Assembly (NCBI RefSeq): GCF_002909485.1
Contig: NZ_PPXG01000008.1
Coordinates: 1-64,000 of the forward strand
From: Stutzerimonas stutzeri
GTDB taxonomy: Bacteria > Pseudomonadota > Gammaproteobacteria > Pseudomonadales > Pseudomonadaceae
DNA: 64,000 bases
Direction: 5' to 3'
Both the position numbers and the translations under genes were made by a program. Under the pieces are notes generated by a model. It was not told where the DNA came from. It did no database searches and worked only from the letters and a program-made list of their open reading frames with translations. Shown here one piece after another: positions 38,669-47,826 of this stretch (positions are counted from its first letter, which is position 1; each line of letters starts with the position of its first letter).

Positions 38669-39840
38669 TGCATCTTCTCCTTCATCAGGCTCCAGGTGTG
38701 ATCCCAGGACATGTCGCCAAGGATCTCGTCGGCCTTGGCCAGCAGCGCATCGCGGTCCTCGGCATCCGCCAGCGCCGCTTCGGTAGCGGCGACGAGCGCC
38801 TCGGCACTGTCGGCGATGCGCACGATGCCGGTGTCGCCATAGGTGCGCACCACATCGGTGATTGGCGTGGACACCACCGGGCAACCGCCGGCGAGGTATT
38901 CGGGGGTCTTCGTCGGGCTGATGAAACGGGTCGACTCGTTCAGCGCGAACGGCATGATCGCCACGTCCCAGCCCGACAGGTATTGCGGCAGCTCGTCGTA
39001 GGTCTTACCGCCGAGGTAATGGATGTTGTCACGCTGCGGCAGGTCGGCTGGGTCGATCTTGGCCACCGGGCCAATCAGCACGATTTGCCAGTCCGGCTTC
39101 ATCCGCGCGACCTGCTCGATCAACTCGAGGTCCAGGCGCTCATCGATCACGCCGTAGAAGCCCAGGCGCGGATGCGCGATCTCAGCCTGGTCGTCCGGGT
39201 CGTGCTGCGGCCGGCGCGCAGCAGCGAAGTGCTCGACATCGACGCTGCTGGGGAACGGATGGGCGTTGTCGTGACGCTGGCGCTTGGCCTCGTAGAGGCT
39301 GTAGCCACCGGTAAAGACCAGATTGGCGCGGCACATTAGCTCCACCTCGCGCTCGATCAGCTGCGGTGGCGCGCCGCGGAATGCCGAGAGCTCGTCCATG
39401 CAGTCGTAGACGATCAGGCTCGGTGCCAGATGATCCGAAAACGTCAGGCTCATCGGCGTGTAGTACCAGAGCAGCAGATCGCTGACCCCGAGCTTGGCCA
39501 GGTAGCCATCGAGCAACTGACGCTGCACGCGGTTCGCATCCTCACCCTCGCAGCCCGCCGGCAGCCGCGGAATCAGCACCTGCACGCCGTTTTCCTCGGG
39601 GCGTACTTCCAGCCAGGGCTGGGCGTCCTCTGTGGGAATCGGCTCTTCATGAAAGAGCACGTTGTAGTCGCGGGCAAAGCGCGACATCAGGTGTTGCGGT
39701 CGCTGATAGACGAAGCTCCAGCGCAGGTGCGACAGGCACAACAGGGTTGGGACCTGATCGTCGAAGACAACCTCGGCCGGTGCCTGCTGCGCGTTGCGGG
39801 ATTTACCGATGTCGTATTGGAACGGGCCGGCCCAACTCAT
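38656..39840 (-). CDS. GT-B type glycosyltransferase
   Basis: This 394-residue protein has an N-terminal SHLRWSFVYQRPQHLMSRF block and a C-terminal GT4-like part (GFYGVIDERLDLELIEQ, LIGPVAKID, IHYLGGKTYDELPQYL, then TPEYLAGGCPVVSTP with the conserved Glu for sugar-nucleotide binding). It probably transfers a sugar, perhaps galactofuranose, from a nucleotide donor. It is the first gene of the minus-strand glycan set; the Shine-Dalgarno GAGGT supports the ATG at 39840. Confidence 0.88.
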   Translation of the reverse strand: MSWAGPFQYDIGKSRNAQQAPAEVVFDDQVPTLLCLSHLRWSFVYQRPQHLMSRFARDYNVLFHEEPIPTEDAQPWLEVRPEENGVQVLIPRLPAGCEGEDANRVQRQLLDGYLAKLGVSDLLLWYYTPMSLTFSDHLAPSLIVYDCMDELSAFRGAPPQLIEREVELMCRANLVFTGGYSLYEAKRQRHDNAHPFPSSVDVEHFAAARRPQHDPDDQAEIAHPRLGFYGVIDERLDLELIEQVARMKPDWQIVLIGPVAKIDPADLPQRDNIHYLGGKTYDELPQYLSGWDVAIMPFALNESTRFISPTKTPEYLAGGCPVVSTPITDVVRTYGDTGIVRIADSAEALVAATEAALADAEDRDALLAKADEILGDMSWDHTWSLMKEKMQCAI

Positions 39841-40262
39841 TTAGCACCTCATTTCGGTAGCGGTGCCCAAGCGTTCCTGCTTGCTCACGTTGCCACTTCG
39901 ATGCCAGCGCTGCCCTGCGTAAGGCGTGTCATCTCGCGGTAGCGGCGGGCCGTTGTCACGTCCTGCAGCCCGCGCCACCTGCCGGTAGTGGACGGCAATC
40001 AGCGGTACGGGTTCCCGCCAATCATCCGATAGCGCAGCCCGTCGACCGGCCAGCGGGTAGATGGAACTCGCTCGGACCTCGTCCCGTCCCTATCTGCAGG
40101 ACGCCTGATTTAAACCGGCATCGGAACCCCCCGCGCGCAGCTTGTCGTCGCCGTCCCGTTCCGCTTCGCCGACCCCAATTACGGAGACTCATGCAGCGCC
40201 AGCTATGGCCAGCCGCAGTGTCGCGAGCGTGTCGAAAAGACAGCGAATTCGGAGGTAGACAG
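39841..40262. other. Divergent promoter region of the glycan genes and galE
   Basis: This 422-bp spacer between the minus-strand glycosyltransferase operon and galE has no convincing gene or repeat. It should hold two divergent promoters. GGAGG precedes galE; no operator was recognised. Confidence 0.6.
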
Positions 40263-41327
40263 ATGATTCTGGTGACAGGAGGAGCTGGATACATTGGCTC
40301 ACACGCGGTACTCGAACTGCTACAGGCCGGCCACGACGTGCTGGTGCTCGACAACCTGTGCAACAGCTCGAAGCTGGCCCTGGACCGAGTCGAGCAATTG
40401 GCTGATCGGCCGCTGCACTTCGTCAAAGGGGACGTGCGCAACCGCTCGCTGCTCAAGGCGCTGTTCGCTGCCTATCCAATCAGTGCGGTGATGCACTTCG
40501 CCGGTCTCAAGGCGGTTGGCGAAAGCGTGCGCGAGCCGCTGCGTTACTACGAAACCAACGTTGGCGGCAGCATCGCGCTGTGCCAGGCGATGGCTGAAGC
40601 TGGCATCTTCAAGCTGGTATTCAGCTCATCGGCCACCGTCTATGGCGAGTCGCCGGTGATGCCCATCACCGAGGCCCGCCCGACTGGCGTGCCGACCAAC
40701 CCCTACGGCCAGTCGAAGCTGATGGCCGAAAATGTGCTCAAGGGCCTGGCCGATTCCGATCCGCGCTGGTCGATCGGCTTGCTGCGCTACTTCAACCCTA
40801 TCGGCGCGCATGAATCCGGGCTGATCGGCGAAGATCCCAACGGAGTGCCGAACAATTTGCTGCCCTATATGCTGCAGGTGGCGGTTGGTCGTCGAAAGCA
40901 GCTGAGCGTGTACGGCAACGACTACCCGACACCGGACGGCACGGGTGTTCGCGACTACATCCATGTGGTCGATCTGGCCAAAGGTCACCTGAAAGCACTG
41001 GAACGGCTGCAGCTGATTCATGGTGTTTCCACGTGGAACCTCGGCACCGGCAAGGGCCATTCGGTACGCGAGATGATCACCGCCTTCGAGGAAGTCACTG
41101 GGCGCCCCCTGGCTCACGTAATCAAGCCGCGCCGCAGCGGCGACATTGCCCAGTGCTGGTCGGACCCGACCAAGGCAGAGTTGGAACTCGGCTGGCGCGC
41201 CGAGAAAGACCTGACCACCATGCTCGCCGATGCCTGGCGCTGGCAGAGCCGCAATCCGCGCGGTTATGCGGTGGACAAGGTCGCCGCTGCGGAGTCAGTT
41301 TCGCCGCAGACCGCACTGGCCAGCTGA
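40263..41327 (+). CDS. galE: UDP-glucose 4-epimerase
   Basis: This 354-residue extended SDR has NAD motif TGGAGYIGSH at 5-14, Ser 123 in FSSSATVYG, and catalytic Tyr 148 and Lys 152 (YGQSK). It interconverts UDP-glucose and UDP-galactose, the feedstock of the mutase encoded divergently. A GGAGG site 8 bp before the ATG at 40263 decides the start. An extended C-terminal tail follows the usual family end. Confidence 0.94.
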   Translation: MILVTGGAGYIGSHAVLELLQAGHDVLVLDNLCNSSKLALDRVEQLADRPLHFVKGDVRNRSLLKALFAAYPISAVMHFAGLKAVGESVREPLRYYETNVGGSIALCQAMAEAGIFKLVFSSSATVYGESPVMPITEARPTGVPTNPYGQSKLMAENVLKGLADSDPRWSIGLLRYFNPIGAHESGLIGEDPNGVPNNLLPYMLQVAVGRRKQLSVYGNDYPTPDGTGVRDYIHVVDLAKGHLKALERLQLIHGVSTWNLGTGKGHSVREMITAFEEVTGRPLAHVIKPRRSGDIAQCWSDPTKAELELGWRAEKDLTTMLADAWRWQSRNPRGYAVDKVAAAESVSPQTALAS

Positions 41328-41459
41328 GGCCGCTCGCACGGGCGAGTCGGGTCCCACAACCACGGGACCAAAGGCGACCGCAGCAGGTCTGCGTTTCCTT
41401 CCGCGCGTCGACGATGCTGCGAGCCGCCAGCTGCGCCACAGCGGCGCGTGGCACAAGTG

Positions 41460-41960
41460 TTACTGACGGTCGATCCGATGGCCGATGCCAGAGGACGACA
41501 TCGCCGGCTCGTCACCGCTCCACTTCAAGCGGTTGTCGATGCCGTCCAGGATAAGCTGCGCCGGGCCGTCGAACACCAGCTCCAGCTCATGCTCGCCACC
41601 CGACACTTCGACGATCGCCGTCTGGCCGCGACCTAGGATGGCGGTACGTACATGGTTCTTGCTGGTGTCCACGGTCAGACGATCAACGGATTTGGCCGAC
41701 ACGGTGTTCTCGATGCCCGACACCTCAAGCGCGGACGCCGTTTCCAGGCTGACCTCATGATCCGTCCCGTAGACCTGCACCACGCCGCATTCGCCGGTGA
41801 GGTTGATCTTGTTGGCATTGCCAGAGATGTTCACGTCCTTGCCGAGACAGGGCACGTCCCGCGACAGTTCGATGCCGTCAATTTCGATCGGTTGAGCATG
41901 GGCAGCACCCGCCAGCAGCAAGCCGGCCACGAGCACCGCAACAGAAGCGCAAGCATTCAT
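41460..41960 (-). CDS. DUF3060 secreted protein
   Basis: This 166-residue protein has a signal peptide (MNACASVAVLVAGLLLAGAA, cleaved after AHA) and a beta-rich mature region with repeating N/T/S-V patterns (NISGNANKINLTG, EVSGIENTVSAK), typical of DUF3060. The ATG at 41960 has AAAGGA at good spacing; a TTG two codons upstream is less likely. Function unknown; periplasmic or surface. Confidence 0.8.
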   Translation of the reverse strand: MNACASVAVLVAGLLLAGAAHAQPIEIDGIELSRDVPCLGKDVNISGNANKINLTGECGVVQVYGTDHEVSLETASALEVSGIENTVSAKSVDRLTVDTSKNHVRTAILGRGQTAIVEVSGGEHELELVFDGPAQLILDGIDNRLKWSGDEPAMSSSGIGHRIDRQ

Positions 41961-42222
41961 TCGCAAAGTCCTTTCGAGGCAGAAGAAGGCATCGGAAAAG
42001 CCGCTGCGATACGCCGATCGCTCCGTTGCCGTGCGGCGTAGGACTCGATGGCCTCATGCGAGTTCAAGCCGCCACAGCGCTTACGTGAATGACTCAGCAT
42101 TGCACGACGGAGAAGTCGCAGCCGGGACTCGGCGCCCCCAGCCCGCCTAAAAAGGCCTGCTTGACCGACCTTGTGCGAGTTGCGGTCGCGAACGAGCTCT
42201 GGTGGTCCAGCATTCCATTCCC

Positions 42223-43125
42223 CTACTGCTTCATTTCGGCGCCACCCAACTCGACACGCAGCCAGTCGGCCAGGCGCTCGGCGCGGCGATCAAGCCGCCG
42301 CGCCGGCACCCACAACGCCAGCCGGGCGCTGGTTTCGACGAAGCCCCAGGGCGCGAGCAGCCGCCCCGATTTCAGATCGTCGGCGACCAGCTGCTGCGGC
42401 GCGATGGCCACCCCAAGCCCGGCCAGCGCCGCCTCGAGCAGGAAGTACAGGTGCTCGAAACTCTGGCCCGGACGCAACTGCGCCGGGTCCAACTGTTGCT
42501 GACGCGCCCAGGTGGGCCAGGCTTGCGGGCGCGAGGCAGTGTGTAGCAGCGCTTCGTCGAGCAACGCCGCGGGAGGTGCGCTGCGCAGCTCGGCACAGCG
42601 CGGATGGTAGGGGCTGAGCACCGGGCCGATGCGCTCGGCGGCCAGCTCGAAGACCTGCATGTCCGCCGGCCATGGCGGTTCGGCGTACCAAAGCGTGGCA
42701 TCCATTCCCGGCTTGCGCGGGTCTAGATCGCCTTCACTGGCGGACAGCTGCAGGCGCAGCTCCGGCAGATCACGATTGAGCCGATCCAGCCGCGGAATGA
42801 ACCAGCGCGCCAGCAGACTGCCGGGGCAACCAAGGACGAACGGCGCTTCAGCAGTCTGCCGCTTCAGCTCGGCACAGGTGCTGCGCAGGCGTTCGAAGGC
42901 CTCGCTGGCAGCATCACGCAGGCGTACCCCGGCATCCGTGAGTTTTACGCCACGACCGTCCTTGACGAAGAGGCCGATGCCCAGCTGCTCCTCGAGCTGC
43001 TTGACCTGCCGGCTGACGGCCCCGTGGGTGACATGCAGCTCGCGCGCCGCTTCGCTGACGCTACCCAGACGGGCGGTCGATTCGAAGGCACGCAGGGCAT
43101 TGAGAGGGGGGAGATCCTGAGCCAT
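42223..43125 (-). CDS. trpI: LysR-type activator of trpBA, TrpI
   Basis: This 300-residue LysR regulator begins [20 protein letters not shown] with the HTH helix [15 protein letters not shown], and carries [16 protein letters not shown] and [17 protein letters not shown], matching Pseudomonas TrpI as I recall it. TrpI activates trpBA in response to indoleglycerol phosphate. It is divergent from trpB, the conserved Pseudomonas arrangement. Confidence 0.93.
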   Translation of the reverse strand: MAQDLPPLNALRAFESTARLGSVSEAARELHVTHGAVSRQVKQLEEQLGIGLFVKDGRGVKLTDAGVRLRDAASEAFERLRSTCAELKRQTAEAPFVLGCPGSLLARWFIPRLDRLNRDLPELRLQLSASEGDLDPRKPGMDATLWYAEPPWPADMQVFELAAERIGPVLSPYHPRCAELRSAPPAALLDEALLHTASRPQAWPTWARQQQLDPAQLRPGQSFEHLYFLLEAALAGLGVAIAPQQLVADDLKSGRLLAPWGFVETSARLALWVPARRLDRRAERLADWLRVELGGAEMKQ

Positions 43126-43301
43126 AAGCGTGAGTTTTCCTGACAGGTCGTGGCGATCTTATCGCTTTTAACCCGGCGCCCATAGCCGTACCCTGAATCC
43201 ATCGCATCATCCGATCGCCTGCGGGAGCGGCCTTGACCGCGAATGCGCCAGCCGCGTTCAAGACAAGCACCCAGGCCCGGCAACCGTTACAGGAGCCTCA
43301 C
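43126..43301. promoter_or_regulatory. trpI-trpBA divergent control region
   Basis: This 176-bp spacer must hold both promoters and the TrpI site known from Pseudomonas trpBA. I could not fix the operator by eye. A good AGGAG lies before trpB. Confidence 0.6.
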
Positions 43302-44513
43302 ATGACTTCATACCGCACCGGTCCTGACGACCGCGGCCTGTTCGGCCGCTTCGGCGGCCAGTTCGTCGCCGAAACCCTGATGCCGCTGATCAACCAGCTG
43401 GCTGCCGAGTACGAAAAGGCCAAGACCGATCCGGCCTTCCTTGAGGAGCTGGCCTATTTCCAGCGTGACTATATCGGCCGCGCCAGCCCGCTGTACTACG
43501 CCGAGCGCCTGACCGAGCAGTTCGGCGGAGCGAAGATCTACCTCAAGCGCGAAGACCTGAACCACACCGGCGCGCACAAGATCAACAACTGCATCGGCCA
43601 GATCCTGCTGGCCAAGCGCATGGGCAAGCAGCGCATCATCGCCGAGACCGGCGCCGGCATGCACGGCGTGGCTACCGCCACCGTGGCCGCGCGCTTCGGC
43701 ATGCAGTGCGTGGTCTACATGGGCACCACCGACATCGAGCGTCAGCAGGCCAACGTCTTCCGCATGAAGCTCCTGGGCGCCGAAGTGATCCCGGTCATCG
43801 CCGGCACCGGCACGCTGAAGGACGCGATGAACGAGGCCCTGCGCGACTGGGTGACCAACGTCCACAACACCTTCTACCTGATCGGCACCGCCGCCGGCCC
43901 GCACCCCTACCCGGCCATGGTGCGCGACTTCCAGTCGGTGATCGGCAACGAAGTACGCGAGCAGATCATGCAGAAGGAAGGCCGCCTGCCCGACTCGCTG
44001 GTCGCCTGCATCGGTGGCGGTTCCAACGCCATCGGCCTATTCCACCCGTTCCTCGATGATGAGGGCGTGCAGATCGTCGGCGTCGAAGCGGCCGGTCACG
44101 GTATCGATACAGGCAAGCACGCTGCCAGTATGGCCGGCGGTGCGCCGGGCGTGCTGCACGGCAACCGCACCTTCCTCTTGCAGGATGCCGACGGCCAGAT
44201 CACCGATGCGCATTCCATCTCTGCCGGCCTCGACTACCCAGGCGTCGGCCCTGAGCACGCCTGGTTGCATGAGATCAAGCGCGTCGAATACGTACCTTGC
44301 ACCGATGACGAAGCCCTGGCCGCGTTCCACCAGTGCTGCCGCCTGGAAGGCATCATCCCCGCGCTGGAATCGGCCCACGCCCTGGCCGAAGCCTTCAAGC
44401 GTGCGGCGAAGCTGCCCAAGGAGCACCTGATGGTGGTCAACCTCTCCGGCCGCGGCGACAAGGACATGCAAACCGTCATGCACCACTACGACGAACAGGA
44501 AGAACACATATGA
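43302..44513 (+). CDS. trpB: Tryptophan synthase beta chain
   Basis: This 403-residue PLP enzyme has Lys 93 in HTGAHKINN, the Schiff-base lysine, and [10 protein letters not shown], the phosphate-binding glycine loop. It condenses indole with serine to make tryptophan. AGGAGC lies before the ATG at 43302, which fixes the start over an earlier in-frame codon. The stop overlaps trpA by 4 bp. Confidence 0.97.
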   Translation: MTSYRTGPDDRGLFGRFGGQFVAETLMPLINQLAAEYEKAKTDPAFLEELAYFQRDYIGRASPLYYAERLTEQFGGAKIYLKREDLNHTGAHKINNCIGQILLAKRMGKQRIIAETGAGMHGVATATVAARFGMQCVVYMGTTDIERQQANVFRMKLLGAEVIPVIAGTGTLKDAMNEALRDWVTNVHNTFYLIGTAAGPHPYPAMVRDFQSVIGNEVREQIMQKEGRLPDSLVACIGGGSNAIGLFHPFLDDEGVQIVGVEAAGHGIDTGKHAASMAGGAPGVLHGNRTFLLQDADGQITDAHSISAGLDYPGVGPEHAWLHEIKRVEYVPCTDDEALAAFHQCCRLEGIIPALESAHALAEAFKRAAKLPKEHLMVVNLSGRGDKDMQTVMHHYDEQEEHI

Positions 44514-45331
44514 GCTCGGTGAACACCCGTTTGCAGTCGCGCTTCGCACAGCTGAAGCAGGAAAACCGCGCCGCGCTGGTGACCTTCGTGACCGCCGGTG
44601 ACCCGGACTACGCCACCTCGCTCGCCATCCTCAAGGGCCTGCCGGATGCCGGCGCCGACGTCATCGAGCTGGGCATGCCGTTCACCGACCCGATGGCCGA
44701 CGGCCCGGCGATCCAGCTGGCCAACATCCGCGCCCTGGCGGCTAAGCAGAACCTGCCGAAGACGCTGCAGATGGTCCGCGAATTCCGCGAAACCAACAGC
44801 AGCACCCCGTTGGTATTGATGGGCTACTACAACCCGATCTTCGCCTATGGCGTCGAGCGCTTCGTCAGCGATGCGAAAGAAGCCGGGGTCGATGGCCTGA
44901 TCGTCGTCGACCTGCCGCCGGAGCATAACGACGAGCTCTGCGACCCGGCTCAGAACGCTGGTATCGACTTTATCCGTCTGACCACTCCGACCACCGACGA
45001 TCAGCGCCTGCCCACCGTTCTCAACGGCAGCTCGGGCTTCGTCTACTACGTCTCGGTGGCCGGCGTGACCGGTGCAGGTTCCGCCACCCTGGAACACCTC
45101 GAGGAGGCGGTGGCGCGTCTCAAGCGCCACACCGACCTGCCGGTGTGCGTTGGCTTCGGCATCCGCACGCCGGAACAGGCCGCCGCCATCGCACGACTGA
45201 CCGAAGGCGTGGTGGTGGGCTCGGCACTGATCGATCAGATCGCCAGTGCCAAGAGCCCGGAAGACGCGGTGGAAGGTGTGCTCGGCCTGTGCCGCGAGCT
45301 CAGCGCCGGAGTGCGTGGCGCCCGCGGCTGA
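44510..45331 (+). CDS. trpA: Tryptophan synthase alpha chain
   Basis: This 273-residue TIM-barrel has catalytic Glu 53 in [11 protein letters not shown] and Asp 64 in MADGP, plus [10 protein letters not shown] and [10 protein letters not shown]. It cleaves indoleglycerol phosphate and channels indole to TrpB. The ATG lies in the ATGA overlap with trpB. A strong terminator follows. Confidence 0.97.
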   Translation: MSSVNTRLQSRFAQLKQENRAALVTFVTAGDPDYATSLAILKGLPDAGADVIELGMPFTDPMADGPAIQLANIRALAAKQNLPKTLQMVREFRETNSSTPLVLMGYYNPIFAYGVERFVSDAKEAGVDGLIVVDLPPEHNDELCDPAQNAGIDFIRLTTPTTDDQRLPTVLNGSSGFVYYVSVAGVTGAGSATLEHLEEAVARLKRHTDLPVCVGFGIRTPEQAAAIARLTEGVVVGSALIDQIASAKSPEDAVEGVLGLCRELSAGVRGARG

Positions 45332-45350
45332 GGCCTGGTTGTTGTAACCG

Positions 45351-45387
45351 AAAAGCCGCTGCACCTGTGAGAGGGCAGCGGCTTTTT
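45351..45387 (+). terminator. Rho-independent terminator of trpBA
   Basis: AAAAGCCGCTGC pairs with GCAGCGGCTTTTT around a 12-base loop, with five T at the end, 20 bp after trpA. Confidence 0.93.
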
Positions 45388-45428
45388 CGTTCGTGTACCG
45401 GCGTACGCTGCCTCAGAGTGGCGTTTCT

Positions 45429-45494
45429 GGTGGGCTGAAGCCCACCCTACGGAAAGCGCCGGCTCTGGGCTTTGTAGGGTGGGCTTCAGCCCAC
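45429..45494. repeat. Inverted pair of GTGGGCT-AGCCCAC palindromes
   Basis: GGTGGGCTGAAGCCCACC + CTACGG (45429-45452) faces GTAGG + GTGGGCTTCAGCCCAC (45474-45494), the same inverted pair seen near 21014 and 53201. It lies between trpA and the cupin gene. Confidence 0.8.
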
Positions 45495-45552
45495 TGCCCC
45501 CTTTCCCACGACTTTCCAAAGATCACCCACTTCTTACCGACAGGAGTCACCC

Positions 45553-45882
45553 ATGGACATAACCGACGTTCCCTTCGGCACCACCGATTGGGCAACCATC
45601 GAACCCACCCTACATCCCGGCGACACCGGCAGCGCTTACTGGCGCACCCGCCAGTTCGGCCCCATCCGCGTGCGCATGGTCGAGTACACCCCGGGTTACC
45701 TGGCCGACCATTGGTGCAGCAAGGGCCATATCCTGCTGTGCCTGGAAGGTGAACTGCACACCGAACTTCCTGATGGTCGCCGCTTCATCCTCACACCGGG
45801 TATGAGCTATCAGGTTGCAGATGGCGCCGAACCACATCGCTCATTTACCGAGATCGGGGCGAAGCTGTTCGTGGTGGATTGA
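45553..45882 (+). CDS. DHCW-motif cupin-fold protein
   Basis: This 109-residue single-domain cupin has YLADHWCSKGHILLCLEGEL (metal/ligand-site strand) and LTPGMSYQVADGAEPHRS (second cupin motif with His). It fits the small DHCW-type cupin family. Activity unknown. AGGAG precedes the ATG; it stands alone on the plus strand. Confidence 0.8.
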   Translation: MDITDVPFGTTDWATIEPTLHPGDTGSAYWRTRQFGPIRVRMVEYTPGYLADHWCSKGHILLCLEGELHTELPDGRRFILTPGMSYQVADGAEPHRSFTEIGAKLFVVD

Positions 45883-45994
45883 TTGCGTCGCCTCTGCAAC
45901 CTGAGGCGCACGACGCGGGATCAGCGCCTGCGATGCAGATGCGCGGCTATGCTCACGTCGCCATCGGCAGCGGATAAGCCCCATCGCTCAGCCA

Positions 45995-46180
45995 TCACTT
46001 CTTTTTCTTCTTTTTCAGTGCCTTCATCCGCTGCGCCGCGCGCTCTACCGTGGCCTTCTTGTCCGGGCGCTTCATGCGCTTCCATTTGCGGATCTCGTCC
46101 TTGGTGCGACCACAGCTGGTACACAGCTCGTCACTGAGCTTGCAGACGGAAATGCACGGATTCTCGACGTCCTTGCTCAC
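45995..46180 (-). CDS. DUF1289 small Cys-rich protein
   Basis: This 61-residue protein has NPCISVCKLSDELCTSCGRT: four Cys plus a basic WKRMKRPDKKA region, the DUF1289 pattern thought to bind metal or an Fe-S cluster. It ends in a run of Lys. The preceding gene ends 2 bp upstream, so the two are an operon. Confidence 0.88.
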   Translation of the reverse strand: MSKDVENPCISVCKLSDELCTSCGRTKDEIRKWKRMKRPDKKATVERAAQRMKALKKKKKK

Positions 46181-46182
46181 AG

Positions 46183-46554
46183 TCAGTGCCGTGTCGTGGC
46201 GTTGCGGGCCAGGCGACGTTGCCAGTCACCGCCATCGCTGCGCGTGCAGGCTTCCTCACTGTCGAAGCGCACCGGTGCAATCAGGGCGCTCATGTCGATA
46301 CCCGCCTCAGCGAGCGCCGCTTGGGTGAGCGCCTGCATGCGTGCGGCCTGCCCTTCTTCAATCGCTTGAGCCTTCTGCGCCTCTGTGACGAATATCCAGG
46401 TGACCTGCAGGCTCTCGGGGAAGCGCGCGTAATCGACCTCATGGGTGAGCCAGCTGAATCCGACGATCTCCGCCTTGGCCGCCTCGCAGGCCTCCCGCAG
46501 GCAGCTGGAAAGTTGTCGCTCCATGCGGGTCTGGTCGCGTTTGCTGAGGGGCAT
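46183..46554 (-). CDS. Conserved hypothetical protein
   Basis: This 123-residue protein (begins MPLSKRDQTRMERQLSSCL; contains GFSWLTHEVDY and LQVTWIFVTE) is soluble with no recognised motif. It lies 2 bp before the DUF1289 gene and is divergent from the AraC regulator gene across the first Fur-like box. Function unknown. Confidence 0.75.
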   Translation of the reverse strand: MPLSKRDQTRMERQLSSCLREACEAAKAEIVGFSWLTHEVDYARFPESLQVTWIFVTEAQKAQAIEEGQAARMQALTQAALAEAGIDMSALIAPVRFDSEEACTRSDGGDWQRRLARNATTRH

Positions 46555-46698
46555 CGGGTCGCCTGCTGATTGATCCCGAATCGATGGGACGGTACGGCGG
46601 AGTCTAACGCGACCGAGTGGCCGGGCTGCTCCGCTTTCCGATGCGGTGCGGTGAAACCGCTAAACGGCGCTCGAAGCGCTGATTGAAACCATCGATTA

Positions 46699-46720
46699 AA
46701 TGAGAATTATTGCTAATATC
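46699..46720. promoter_or_regulatory. Fur-box-like site before the AraC regulator gene
   Basis: The AT-rich stretch containing GAGAATTATTGCTAATATC approximates the Fur consensus (two inverted GATAAT repeats), about 30 bp before the TTG start. The GC-rich background makes it stand out. Confidence 0.6.
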
Positions 46721-46749
46721 TCCGATCCGCTGTTCGGCTGGACCCTCCT

Positions 46750-47697
46750 TTGCCTGCCCGCCACACAAGCCAAATCCGATATTCGCTTGAAGACTTCCAC
46801 CAACTGGGGCAGCGCTATGCCGTGCGCTATAGCCTGACCAGCGCGCAGCAGGACGATAACCCCTGCCTGGTGCAGGGTCGCATCGACGAGCATGAGGTCG
46901 GTCGCGGAATAACCCTGATCAGTTCCAATCTACAGACCTTTCATGGCTACCAGGCGCAGTCGCTGACCCCGCCCTGCCTGTCCATTGTGGTGCTGCTGCA
47001 GGGCCAGGCTCAGCTCAACGGCCATCGCTCGATAGCCCTGAGCAGCGGCGACAGCGCCCTGCTGCTCTGCCAGAACGGGCGCAGCCAATCAGCTTTGCAT
47101 GAGGCGCAGCCCCACTTGCGTGGCGTGAACCTCTCGATCAGCGACCCCAACTGCCTGGCAGACGAACACTTGGCCGAACAGCTCCGCCAGACACTAAGCA
47201 CCCAAGGTTCAAAAACGCAGCGCTGGACGGCACCCGATCACCTGCTGCATGGCCTGGAAGCGATGGTTTCCGGCGCGTGGCAAGGCAGCTTGCAGCGATT
47301 GCTATGCGAAGGCCTGGCCCTGCAGTTGCTGGCCTACGGCCTGGGTACGCTGGAGACCCCGGAGCCTCGCTCCGGCACGCTGACCCCGCGCGACCGAGCA
47401 CTGCTGGCCCGCGTACGCGATCAACTGCACCAACAGCCCGGCGCCGATCACAGCCTGCAGCAACTGGCGCAACTGGCCTGCATGAGCACCAGCGCACTGC
47501 GCCATAAATTCCAGCAAACCTACGGTGTCAGCGTTATGGGCTTTCTGCGCCAGCGGCGCATGGCGGTGGCCAAGCAGTGCCTGGAGCAGGGCTGGCGCGT
47601 GCAGGACGCCGCTCACTACGTCGGCTATCGCCATGCCAGCAATTTCGCCACGGCCTACCGACAGCACTTCGGCGTATCACCGCGCGGCGACGCCTGA
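46750..47697 (+). CDS. AraC-family regulator of iron uptake (PchR-like)
   Basis: This 315-residue protein has an N-terminal sensor part (to about 200) and a C-terminal double HTH (LQQLAQLACMSTSALRHKF and AAHYVGYRHASNFATAYRQ). It resembles PchR-type activators that respond to a ferri-siderophore. The TTG at 46750 is the likely start. The receptor gene is 130 bp downstream on the same strand, its probable target. Confidence 0.82.
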   Translation: MPARHTSQIRYSLEDFHQLGQRYAVRYSLTSAQQDDNPCLVQGRIDEHEVGRGITLISSNLQTFHGYQAQSLTPPCLSIVVLLQGQAQLNGHRSIALSSGDSALLLCQNGRSQSALHEAQPHLRGVNLSISDPNCLADEHLAEQLRQTLSTQGSKTQRWTAPDHLLHGLEAMVSGAWQGSLQRLLCEGLALQLLAYGLGTLETPEPRSGTLTPRDRALLARVRDQLHQQPGADHSLQQLAQLACMSTSALRHKFQQTYGVSVMGFLRQRRMAVAKQCLEQGWRVQDAAHYVGYRHASNFATAYRQHFGVSPRGDA

Positions 47698-47784
47698 GCG
47701 GGTAAGACCAGAACCGGTGCGATCGCCTCGTCACCACGCATAGATTTCCCGGCATTGGGCAAAGGTCCTGCCAGCAGCAAACAG

Positions 47785-47812
47785 GAATAATTCTCGACTG
47801 ATAATTATTCTC
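47785..47812. promoter_or_regulatory. Fur-box-like site before the receptor gene
   Basis: A perfect inverted repeat GAATAATT-N10-AATTATTC lies about 17-42 bp upstream of the receptor ATG, covering the expected promoter. AT content contrasts sharply with surroundings. Confidence 0.72.
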
Positions 47813-47826
47813 TGGAGCAACACCCC

